Below the pieces are notes generated by a model. It saw only the letters and a program-made list of their open reading frames with translations. It searched no databases and was not told where the DNA came from. Below are positions 57,395 to 64,000 of a DNA stretch of 64,000 nt, in pieces; the stretch's first letter is position 1; each line of letters opens with the position of its first letter. Source of the DNA: an uncultured Acidobacteriia bacterium (GTDB taxonomy: Bacteria; Acidobacteriota; Terriglobia; Bryobacterales; Bryobacteraceae). The position numbers and the translations under genes are program-made. The DNA lies in NCBI GenBank assembly GCA_903828455.1, contig CAIKMJ010000030.1, positions 50,035 to 114,034 on the forward strand, in the 5' to 3' direction.

Positions 57395-58193
57395 GCTGCA
57401 TGGCGCAAAGAACGACTTCCTGCTGACCTGGATCGCCGACGTTCCGCTCACCGATTACCCCGCCCTCGCGGTCGCCATCTGCGACCGCTACACCGGCGTC
57501 GGCGCCGACGGCTGGATGATCGTCGACCCGACAGAAGGCTGCGAGAATGACGCGGCCTTCGACGCCACCATCCGCCTGTTCAACTCCGACGGCAGCGAAC
57601 CCGAACTCTCCGGCAACGGCACGCGCTGCGCCGCCGCCCTGCTCTCCATTGCCAACCCGGAGGCGACGTCGTTCCGCATCCGCACCGGCGCCGGCATCAA
57701 GCCGCTGCGCATCATCGGCCGCATGGGCGCCGAGTGGCAGTTCGAAATGGGCATGGGCAACATCCGCGTGCTCGATCTGCATGCGCCCGTGCTCGGCCAG
57801 GACGCGGTTCTGATCGATGCCGGCAATCCGCAGTGCGCCATCGTCGTCGAAGACTTTCACTTCGACTGGCGCTCGCTCGGCGAAAACATCGAGCGCAACC
57901 CGTACTTCCCGCACCGCACCAACGTCTCGTTCGTCCGTCCGGTGGACCGTCACACCATCGATGTCCGCTTCTGGGAACGCGGCGCCGGCGAGACCAACAG
58001 CTCCGGAACCGGTTCCACAGGGGCTGCGCTTGCCGCCATTGCGCGCGGCCTCGCCGATTCGCCCGTCACCGTGCTGACCCCCGCCGGACCGCTGGTCCTG
58101 CGCTTCGACAACGGCGCACATCTCACCGGCCCGGCCGAGTATATAGCTTCCGGGGTCTTTCACCATGGGAAAATAAATGTCAATGAGCTCTAG
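57375..58193 (+). CDS. Diaminopimelate epimerase-like protein with both catalytic Cys replaced by Ser
   Basis: 272 residues, normal DapF length and two-lobed pattern: FHKLHGAKNDFLL, GVGADGWMIV, RLFNSDGSEPELSGNGTRCAAALL, DAGNPQCAIVV, RTNVSFVRPVDRHTIDVRFWERGAGETNSSGTGSTGAAL. In DapF the two acid/base cysteines lie before GNG and before GTG/GSG (Cys73 and Cys217 in Haemophilus); here both positions are Ser. The base sequence reads TCC at both codons, so it is not an ambiguity of frame. Either the gene encodes a different epimerase/isomerase, or an inactive homologue. Overlaps the preceding gene by 20 and the next by 17 bases. Confidence 0.9.
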   Translation: MKIPFHKLHGAKNDFLLTWIADVPLTDYPALAVAICDRYTGVGADGWMIVDPTEGCENDAAFDATIRLFNSDGSEPELSGNGTRCAAALLSIANPEATSFRIRTGAGIKPLRIIGRMGAEWQFEMGMGNIRVLDLHAPVLGQDAVLIDAGNPQCAIVVEDFHFDWRSLGENIERNPYFPHRTNVSFVRPVDRHTIDVRFWERGAGETNSSGTGSTGAALAAIARGLADSPVTVLTPAGPLVLRFDNGAHLTGPAEYIASGVFHHGKINVNEL

Positions 58194-59484
58194 CGCCCTT
58201 CTTGCCGAAAAGATTCGCAACAGGACCGCCCGCGTCGGCGTCGTCGGACTGGGCTACGTTGGCCTGCCCCTCGCCGTCGAGTACGCCGAGGCCGGTTACC
58301 ACGTCACCGGAATCGATCTCAGCGAGCCCAAGGTGGAACGCATCAACGCCGGCGAATCGTATATCGGCGACGTGCCGACCGAAGCAGTCGGGCCGCTCGT
58401 GAAAAAAGGCCTGCTGAAGGCCACCACCGATTTTTCGTCGATCCTCGAACTGGACACGATCAACATCTGCGTCCCGACGCCGCTGCGCAAGACCAAGGAT
58501 CCGGACATGAGCTACATCGTGGCCGCCTGCGAAGAGATCGCGCGCTACTTCCACCCCGGTCTGCTCGTCATTCTGGAATCCACTACCTACCCCGGCACCA
58601 CCGATGAGCTGGTGCTGCCGATGCTGGAAAAGTCCGGCCTGAAAGTCGGCGAGGACTTCTTCCTTTGCTTCTCGCCCGAACGCGTCGATCCGGGCAACCC
58701 GAAGTTCCAGACCAAAAACATCCCGAAAGTTGTGGGCGGCACCACGCCGGCCTGCACCGAACTCGGCCGGCTGTTCTATTCCCAGGCGCTCGAAACCGTG
58801 GTGCCGGTGACCTCCACCCAGGTGGCGGAGATGGTGAAGCTGCTCGAAAACACCTTCCGCATGATCAATATCGCCATGGTGAATGAAATGGCGGTGATGT
58901 GCGACGGCATGGGCATCAACGTGTGGGAAGTGATCGACGCCGCGGCCACCAAGCCGTTCGGCTTCATGCCGTTCTACCCCGGTCCCGGACTCGGCGGCCA
59001 CTGCATTCCGATCGATCCCTTCTACCTTTCGTGGAAGACCAAGCAGTCCGGCATTGAGGCACGGTTCATCGAGCTGGCCGGCTACGTCAACGGCCAGATG
59101 CCGCACTTCGCCGTCACCAAGGTGCAGAACGCGCTGAACGATGCGGGCAAGGCGCTCAAAGGCTCGAAAGTACTGATCTTCGGCATGGCGTACAAGCGCG
59201 ACATCGACGACGTCCGCGAATCGCCGGCGCTCGACATCATGCATCTGCTGCAGAAGCGCGGCGCCGAGGTTTCCTTTACCGATCCGCATGTCGACTCCAT
59301 CGTGCTCGAAGGCGAGACCATCGCGTCGCAGCCGGCCTCGGCCGCCGCATCCGTGGACTGCGTGCTGATTGTGACCGACCATAAGGCGTTCGACTATAAG
59401 AAACTGGTGGCCGAAGCCAGCCTGATCGTGGACACACGGAATGCGCTGAAGGGGATTCAGTCGCCGAAGATCGTCCGGCTGTAA
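58177..59484 (+). CDS. Nucleotide-sugar dehydrogenase (UDP-GlcNAc/UDP-ManNAc type)
   Basis: 435 residues. Rossmann fold VGVVGLGYVGLPLAVEYAEAG, then TINICVPTPLRKTKDPDMSY, STTYPGTTDELV, FSPERVDPGN, and the catalytic Cys in GPGLGGHCIPIDPFYLSW. The C-terminal domain has FGMAYKRDIDDVRESPALDIM. Among family members it resembles WbpA/WecC/TviB-type enzymes that oxidise UDP-N-acetyl sugars to uronic acids. It ends the overlapping sugar-gene set and suggests acidic polysaccharide synthesis. Confidence 0.93.
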   Translation: MSMSSSALLAEKIRNRTARVGVVGLGYVGLPLAVEYAEAGYHVTGIDLSEPKVERINAGESYIGDVPTEAVGPLVKKGLLKATTDFSSILELDTINICVPTPLRKTKDPDMSYIVAACEEIARYFHPGLLVILESTTYPGTTDELVLPMLEKSGLKVGEDFFLCFSPERVDPGNPKFQTKNIPKVVGGTTPACTELGRLFYSQALETVVPVTSTQVAEMVKLLENTFRMINIAMVNEMAVMCDGMGINVWEVIDAAATKPFGFMPFYPGPGLGGHCIPIDPFYLSWKTKQSGIEARFIELAGYVNGQMPHFAVTKVQNALNDAGKALKGSKVLIFGMAYKRDIDDVRESPALDIMHLLQKRGAEVSFTDPHVDSIVLEGETIASQPASAAASVDCVLIVTDHKAFDYKKLVAEASLIVDTRNALKGIQSPKIVRL

Positions 59485-59499
59485 CGGCCGCGCGCGCCC

Positions 59500-60327
59500 A
59501 TGCGCCCTCGCACCATATTCATCGCGGCGTTGCTCAGCCTGCTGGCCTTCGTATCGGCCTTTGCGTGGCAGCTGCGGCCGTTCCGCGAATATCCGGGCAT
59601 CGAATACGAAGCCTTCCCGCTTCCGCCCGATTATCAGGAGAAGACCGAGTGGGTCTTTGCGCGCCTGATGTATCCGGCGTTTCCCGGCGTCGGGTTTCGC
59701 GGCAATCCGGACTGGAAGAACGGCCACGCGAACTGGACGATCGACTATCCCCGTTCCGACCGCCCTATGTCGGAGGCGCTGCGCCGGCTGACGCGCATCC
59801 ATGTGCGGTCGGTGGAGCAACCGGTCGATTTCGATGCCGGCGACGAAGTCGATAACTACCCGTGGCTGTACGCGGTCGAAGTCGGCTACTGGAACCTCAC
59901 CACCGAACAGGCCGCGAAGATGCGTGAATACCTGCTGCGCGGCGGCTTCTTCATGTGCGACGACTTCCACGGCACGCAGGAATGGGCGGGCTTCATGGCC
60001 AGCATGAGCCGCGTGTTTCCGGACCGCCCGGTCGTCGACATTCCGGACTCGGACCCGATCTTCCACACGATCTACGATCTCGACAAGCGTTTTCAGGTGC
60101 CGGGCCTGCAGTACGTGTACAGCCACCGGATTTACGAGAAAGACGGCACGCAGGCGCGGTGGCGCGGCATCTACGACGACCACGGGCGGCTGATGGTGGC
60201 GATCTGCCACAACATGGACCTTGGCGACTCCTGGGAGCACGCCGACAATCCCGAGTACGACGAGAAGTTCTCCTCGCTCGGCATGAAGATCGCGGTCAAT
60301 TATGTGACCTACGCGATGACCCATTAA
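59500..60327 (+). CDS. DUF4159 domain protein
   Basis: 275 residues, N-terminal signal or anchor (IFIAALLSLLAFVSAFAW). FARLMYPAFPGVGFRGNPDWKNGHANWTIDYPRSD, then YPWLYAVEVGYWNLTTEQAAKMREYLLRGGFFMCDDFHGTQEW, is the DUF4159 pattern, with a DDFHG motif recalling a GATase-like fold. Common next to MoxR/DUF58/VWA genes in related genomes, though here it stands apart from them. Function unknown. Confidence 0.87.
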   Translation: MRPRTIFIAALLSLLAFVSAFAWQLRPFREYPGIEYEAFPLPPDYQEKTEWVFARLMYPAFPGVGFRGNPDWKNGHANWTIDYPRSDRPMSEALRRLTRIHVRSVEQPVDFDAGDEVDNYPWLYAVEVGYWNLTTEQAAKMREYLLRGGFFMCDDFHGTQEWAGFMASMSRVFPDRPVVDIPDSDPIFHTIYDLDKRFQVPGLQYVYSHRIYEKDGTQARWRGIYDDHGRLMVAICHNMDLGDSWEHADNPEYDEKFSSLGMKIAVNYVTYAMTH

Positions 60328-60363
60328 TCCGGAAACCCGTTGTTGCAGTTCCGCCGGAGTGGT

Positions 60364-61179
60364 ATGCTTGCCGCCATGCGACTTTTGCTTGCCACCCTTG
60401 CGGGAACCCTCTGCCTGCAGGGCCAATGGCTGAACTACCCGGCGACCGGGACACCGCGTCTGGCGGGCGGCAAGCCCAACCTGAGCGCGCCTGCGCCCAA
60501 AAAGGCAGGCAAACCGGATCTTTCCGGCATGTGGCAGGTGGAAAGTTCGCCGAAGAAGGTGATCGAACCTTACACTTATCCCGGCGGCGAGACCATTCTG
60601 GGCGAGACAGATATTTCGGTGTACTTCGCCAATTTCTTCGCCGACTATAAGTTCGGCGAAGAACCTTTTACTCCCGCCGCCGCCGCCGCGTTTCATGCAA
60701 AGCATTCGCCTCCCGAGGCCTCCTGTCCGCCGGCGCGGCTGCCGAATTCCGATCTGGTGCCTGTTCCGTTCAAGCTGCTCCAGACGCCGGGGCTGACGCT
60801 GATCCTGTACGAGGATTTTGAGAACTTCCGGCAGATCCACACTGACGGGCGCGGTCTGCCGAAGGATCCGCAGCCCACCTTCCTCGGCTATTCGGCCGGC
60901 AGATGGGAGGGCGATACGTTTGTCGTCGAAACGAACGGGTTTAACGACCTCGCCGCACTTGACGCCATGGGCCATCCGCACAGCGAGGCCATGAAGATCA
61001 CCGAGCGCTTCCGCCGGGTCGATTTCGGCCACATGAACCTGCAGATCACGGTGGATGATCCGGTCACGTATGCGAAGCCGGTGACGATCAGCGTGCGTCT
61101 CGGTTTGCTGCCGGATACCGACCTGATCGAATCGGTATGTGAGCTGGAGAAAGATCAGCCGCACATGCCGCACAACTGA
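60364..61179 (+). CDS. Secreted protein of unknown function, G-x-P-x-L-x-G-x-W family (paralogue 2)
   Basis: 271 residues from ATG 60364 (GGAG four bases upstream) or 267 from ATG 60376; both give a signal peptide (RLLLATLAGTLCLQGQ). Shares with 7036-7806 and 61415-62242 the segments GKPDLSGMW, FRQIHTDGRGLPKDPQP, LGYSAGRWEGDTFVVET.GFND, MGHPHSEAMKITERFRRVDFGHM and DDPVTYAKP. Next to paralogue 3, probably from local duplication. No known function. Confidence 0.8.
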   Translation: MLAAMRLLLATLAGTLCLQGQWLNYPATGTPRLAGGKPNLSAPAPKKAGKPDLSGMWQVESSPKKVIEPYTYPGGETILGETDISVYFANFFADYKFGEEPFTPAAAAAFHAKHSPPEASCPPARLPNSDLVPVPFKLLQTPGLTLILYEDFENFRQIHTDGRGLPKDPQPTFLGYSAGRWEGDTFVVETNGFNDLAALDAMGHPHSEAMKITERFRRVDFGHMNLQITVDDPVTYAKPVTISVRLGLLPDTDLIESVCELEKDQPHMPHN

Positions 61180-61303
61180 CGCTGCGCCCGCGATGTCGCG
61201 CGAAGGCGTCGTTTCGCTGCCACGCGCCCCGAAACCAACTTGTAGCACGCCGGCGGCGCGGCGGCGGCAGCATTGCGCGCCAACCCGATGAGAACGCGGC
61301 GAC

Positions 61304-61317
61304 TATAGTTTCGAAAC
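61304..61317 (+). promoter_or_regulatory. Candidate -10 plus palindrome upstream of paralogue 3
   Basis: TATAGT (61304-61309) resembles a -10 element and overlaps GTTTCGAAAC, a perfect 10-bp palindrome (61308-61317). The gap 61180-61414 is otherwise without coding evidence. No convincing -35 is seen. Confidence 0.35.
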
Positions 61318-61414
61318 GAGCGAACCAGCGACCATCCGCACCGACTGTCAACGGCCGCGCGCCCCCGGCGCCGACGCGGCGAACCGACCGGCGGGCGTGG
61401 AGTAAAACAGTAGT

Positions 61415-62242
61415 ATGCGAACTATTCTGATCTGCGCCCTGCTGGCGGTCCAGGGAACCGGCGCCTATGCGCAATGGCTGGGCTACATTCCGCCCGGGAC
61501 ACCCATGACCAAGGACGGGCAGCCCGATCTTTCGGCTCCCGTGCCGCGCGGACCGAACGGCAAGCCTGACCTTTCCGGCACCTGGCACCGCCCGCCGAGC
61601 CAGCAGGCGCTGCGCTCCACGACTCCGAATGCCGAGGCCGGTCCGACGGGCATTGGAACGGGTTCCTACGCCGGGAACATCTTCATGGACATGAAGCCGG
61701 AAGATGTGCCCGAGCTGCCGGCTGCCGCGAAGATCCGCATCGCGCGCACGGCCGACGGCAAGCGACTGAACCCCACCGTGTTCTGCCTGCCGATGGGCAT
61801 CCCGATGGGCAACCTGTTCCCCGAGGTGGTCAAGATCATCCAGGCGCCGAGCATCATGATGATCCTCTACGAGGTGGACGGGACCTACCGTCAGATCTAC
61901 CTCGACGGCCGCAAGCTGCCGGAAGACCCGTCTCCGGCGTGGATGGGCTACTCAACGGCCCACTGGGAAGGCGACACGCTGGTGGTGGAGACGGCCGGAT
62001 TCAACGACAAATCCTGGCTCGACATGTCCGGCCACTCGCACAGCGAAGCGCTGCGCGTCACCGAGCGGTTCACGCGCCATGACTATGGGCACATGGATCA
62101 GGAGATCACGTTCAACGATCCGAAGATGTATTCGAAGCCGTTCACGATCAAATTCAGCCAGGTGATCATGCCGGATTCCGACATTCTGGAATCGTACTGC
62201 AACGAGAACGAGAAGTCGCGCGACCACATCATCACGAAATAA
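61415..62242 (+). CDS. Secreted protein of unknown function, G-x-P-x-L-x-G-x-W family (paralogue 3)
   Basis: 275 residues with signal peptide (RTILICALLAVQGTGAYAQ). Carries the family motifs GKPDLSGTWHRPP, YRQIYLDGRKLPEDPSP, MGYSTAHWEGDTLVVETAGFND, SGHSHSEALRVTERFTRHDYGHM and FNDPKMYSKP. The H-S-H and D-Y-G-H-M stretches are the best conserved across the three copies in this window. Function unknown. Confidence 0.8.
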   Translation: MRTILICALLAVQGTGAYAQWLGYIPPGTPMTKDGQPDLSAPVPRGPNGKPDLSGTWHRPPSQQALRSTTPNAEAGPTGIGTGSYAGNIFMDMKPEDVPELPAAAKIRIARTADGKRLNPTVFCLPMGIPMGNLFPEVVKIIQAPSIMMILYEVDGTYRQIYLDGRKLPEDPSPAWMGYSTAHWEGDTLVVETAGFNDKSWLDMSGHSHSEALRVTERFTRHDYGHMDQEITFNDPKMYSKPFTIKFSQVIMPDSDILESYCNENEKSRDHIITK

Positions 62243-62268
62243 AGCCGCAGGCGGGCCGCCGCGATCCG

Positions 62269-62871
62269 CTACTGGATTTCGCGGCGGCCTTCCATGGCCT
62301 TCCACATGGTTACTTCATCGGCAAATTCCAGATCGCTGCCGACCGGAACCCCCATGGCGATCCGGGTGACTTTGATGCCGAGCGGCTTGAGCAGTTTCGA
62401 TAAGTAGACTGCCGTGGCCTCGCCTTCGACCGTCGGGTTGGTGGCGGCGATCACTTCTTCGATCTCACCGGTGGCAATCCGATCCACCAGACTCCTGATC
62501 TTCAGCTGTTCGGGCCCGATGCCGCGGAGCGGCGAGAGCGCGCCGCCGAGCACGTGATAGAGGCCGTTGAACTGGCGTGTGACTTCGATGCCGACGATGT
62601 TGTTCGGATCTTCGACGACGCAGACGACCTTCCGGTCGCGCTGCGGATCGCGGCAGTACTGGCAGAGTTCCGCGTCGCTGATGTTGTTGCAGACGGCGCA
62701 GATGGTCAGCTTATCCTTCACATCGAGAATGGCCTGGGCGAGCTGTTCGGCGTCGCCGCGGCCGTTGCGCATGATGTGAAAGGCGACGCGCTGGGCCGAC
62801 TTCTGGCCGATGCCGGGCAGGCGTTTGAACTCATTGATGAGACGGGCGAGTGGTTCGGCAAAGTCCGGCAT
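62269..62871 (-). CDS. recR: Recombination protein RecR
   Basis: 200 residues. Helix-hairpin-helix [16 protein letters not shown], zinc finger [16 protein letters not shown] with four Cys, and Toprim domain [15 protein letters not shown] with the following [14 protein letters not shown]. Works with RecF/RecO in gap repair. Third gene of the classic dnaX-ybaB-recR order, 17 bp after ybaB. Confidence 0.97.
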   Translation of the reverse strand: MPDFAEPLARLINEFKRLPGIGQKSAQRVAFHIMRNGRGDAEQLAQAILDVKDKLTICAVCNNISDAELCQYCRDPQRDRKVVCVVEDPNNIVGIEVTRQFNGLYHVLGGALSPLRGIGPEQLKIRSLVDRIATGEIEEVIAATNPTVEGEATAVYLSKLLKPLGIKVTRIAMGVPVGSDLEFADEVTMWKAMEGRREIQ

Positions 62872-62888
62872 GGCGTATTCCGGACGGC

Positions 62889-63197
62889 CTAGAACAAGCC
62901 CGGAGGCAGGCCCATGCCGCCGAGCATGCCGCCCATCTTCTTCTGCGACTCGGCGTCGACCTTCTTGACGGCTTCGTTGCAGGCGGCGAGAACCAGATCC
63001 TGCAGCATTTCGACGTCGCCGGCGACTTCGGCATCGATCTTCACGGCGAGGACATTCTTCTGGCCATCCATCTGGATGGTGACCATGCCGCCGCCGGCGG
63101 TGCCGTCGACGCGGATCTGGGCAATCTCGGCGGCGAGGCGCTCCTGCATCTTCTGCGCCTGCTGCATCATGGCCTGCATGTTACCGGGCATCTTCAT
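62889..63197 (-). CDS. YbaB/EbfC family nucleoid-associated protein
   Basis: 102 residues. [36 protein letters not shown] with the following [28 protein letters not shown] is typical. Methionine-rich helix then strand pair. Small DNA-binding protein. Starts 5 bp after the dnaX stop. Confidence 0.96.
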   Translation of the reverse strand: MKMPGNMQAMMQQAQKMQERLAAEIAQIRVDGTAGGGMVTIQMDGQKNVLAVKIDAEVAGDVEMLQDLVLAACNEAVKKVDAESQKKMGGMLGGMGLPPGLF

Positions 63198-63202
63198 CGT
63201 TA

Positions 63203-64000
63203 TCAGGACTCCTTGAGGTCACGGACGGTACGGACTTCCCCGCCGAATAATTCACGAAACTTCTGTACTTCCGGGTGCGCCAGGGCGCGCTCGGTTACTT
63301 CATTTTCCTTTGAGCCGGCATGGGGCGCGGCGGCAACTTTTAACCCGGCGACGGGGGGCGCGGCGGCTGCGGCGACGGCACCGAAGGTGACTTTGAAGCG
63401 CAGGGCGGGATGGCCGAGGTGCTTGAGGGCGGTGAGGATTTCTTCGCGGCCGAGATCGAGCTGGAATTCTTTGGGGGCGGCGATCTGGAGTTCACCGTTG
63501 ACGAGCGTGGCGGAGGATTGCGCCATGGCGTCGGCGGAGAACTTGAGGCCGGCTTCCATCATGGCGTTGTAGAGCTTGCTGCGCCAGTCGTCGTCGGGCG
63601 ACGGGGGGCCGGCGGAGGTGGGCGCGGATGGGGCGGGCGGCGGCGCGGCGGTCTTCTTCTGACTGTCGGACTGGAAGGGCGACGGGCCGGTGCGCGCGGG
63701 CGGCGGGGGAGCGGCGTGTCTGGCGGGCGCGGGCGCGGGCGCGGCGTACGAAGGCGCGGGCGCGGGCTGCGAGCCGAGCGAGGCAAGGGCCTCTTCGATG
63801 CCGATGAGTTTGCCGGCCTGGATCATCTTGAGCAGTCCAATCTCGAGATGGAAGCGCGGCTGGAGGGAGAACTGGAGCTCCCGGAAGCGATCGAGCGAGA
63901 ACTGGAGGTAGCGGGTGAGATCGTCCTCGCTGAACTGCGCGGCGATGCCGGCCATTTCGGCGCGTTCCGACGGGCTGGCGGTGACGAGGCGCGAATCGGA
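63203..64000 (-). CDS. dnaX: DNA polymerase III gamma/tau subunit, C-terminal part (cut by right edge)
   Basis: 266 residues without a start, continuing beyond the window; the frame is open to the last base. The first part (ERAEMAGIAAQFSEDDLTRYLQFSLDRFRELQFSLQPRF) and LLKMIQAGKLIGIEEALASL match the DnaX domain III region that binds the sliding-clamp loader. A Pro/Ala-rich linker and a C-terminal alpha/beta region (LQIAAPKEFQLDLGREEILTALKHLG) follow. The upstream ATPase half is off the edge. Identification rests on this and on the dnaX-ybaB-recR order. Confidence 0.88.
   Translation of the reverse strand, partial: SDSRLVTASPSERAEMAGIAAQFSEDDLTRYLQFSLDRFRELQFSLQPRFHLEIGLLKMIQAGKLIGIEEALASLGSQPAPAPSYAAPAPAPARHAAPPPPARTGPSPFQSDSQKKTAAPPPAPSAPTSAGPPSPDDDWRSKLYNAMMEAGLKFSADAMAQSSATLVNGELQIAAPKEFQLDLGREEILTALKHLGHPALRFKVTFGAVAAAAAPPVAGLKVAAAPHAGSKENEVTERALAHPEVQKFRELFGGEVRTVRDLKES

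Noticed and set aside
58180..61248. Minus-strand open frame of 1022 codons
   Set aside because: It is opposite a clear nucleotide-sugar dehydrogenase, a DUF4159 protein and a secreted protein with signal peptide.

Overview
The window is high-GC chromosomal DNA that fits an acidobacterium of the Bryobacterales/Solibacter type. The evidence is lineage-flavoured protein architecture: a cyclophilin with a C-terminal Ig-like domain of the 'Solibacter uncharacterized C-terminal' kind (16791-18149), a 'VWFA-related Acidobacterial domain' protein (20419-21504), three members of a secreted G-x-P-x-L-x-G-x-W family (7036-7806, 60364-61179, 61415-62242), a PEP-CTERM protein and a MoxR/DUF58/BatA-like operon. 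It is mostly housekeeping and envelope chromosome. I see no rRNA, tRNA, CRISPR array, prophage or insertion sequence.

Layout. 1-5.6 kb: minus-strand MoxR ATPase, DUF58 and two VWA membrane proteins, the last cut by the left edge. 5.7-12.7 kb: S41-like peptidase, solitary iscX, secreted paralogue 1, small membrane protein, aldo/keto reductase, xseA plus an unknown partner gene, SGNH hydrolase. 12.7-16.7 kb: structured leader, then panB-panC-coaX (vitamin B5 to CoA) and an archaeal-type proS. 16.8-24.5 kb: cyclophilin fusion, moeA-moaC-mog (molybdenum cofactor), VWA protein, ABC exporter, STAS protein, unknown gene. 24.5-25.15 kb: gene-free convergent gap with a 37-bp tandem array. 25.1-30 kb (minus): recA, guaB, lepA. 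30-31.7 kb: enoyl-CoA hydratase-ribH-nusB, translationally coupled. 31.9-41.1 kb: phosphoesterase, solitary nuoB, FAH-family protein, LolA-like protein, membrane acyltransferase, and a two-component system split by a PEP-CTERM gene. 41.2-44.7 kb: GH16-like protein, methyltransferase with Ig-like tail, beta-helix protein. 44.7-48.7 kb (minus): pntAA-pntAB-pntB and a UvrC-like half protein. 48.9-59.5 kb: unknown protein with duplicated ends, membrane glycosyltransferase-like protein, tex, acyltransferase 3, then an overlapping set of sugar kinase, membrane glycosyltransferase-like protein, DapF-like protein and nucleotide-sugar dehydrogenase. 59.5-62.2 kb: DUF4159 protein and secreted paralogues 2 and 3. 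62.3-64 kb (minus): dnaX (cut by the right edge)-ybaB-recR.

The most unusual points are a DapF homologue in which both catalytic cysteines are serine; a ten-unit 37-bp array whose unit junctions keep small palindromes before T6 tracts; a pntAA whose conserved N-terminus has no canonical start codon but has a good Shine-Dalgarno site before ATC; a structured leader before panB; a GH16 protein without its acid/base glutamate; a methyltransferase fused to an Ig-like domain; and recurrent short tandem repeats (12, 14-15 and 15 bp) at gene ends. I found no clear multi-gene defence or other exotic system.
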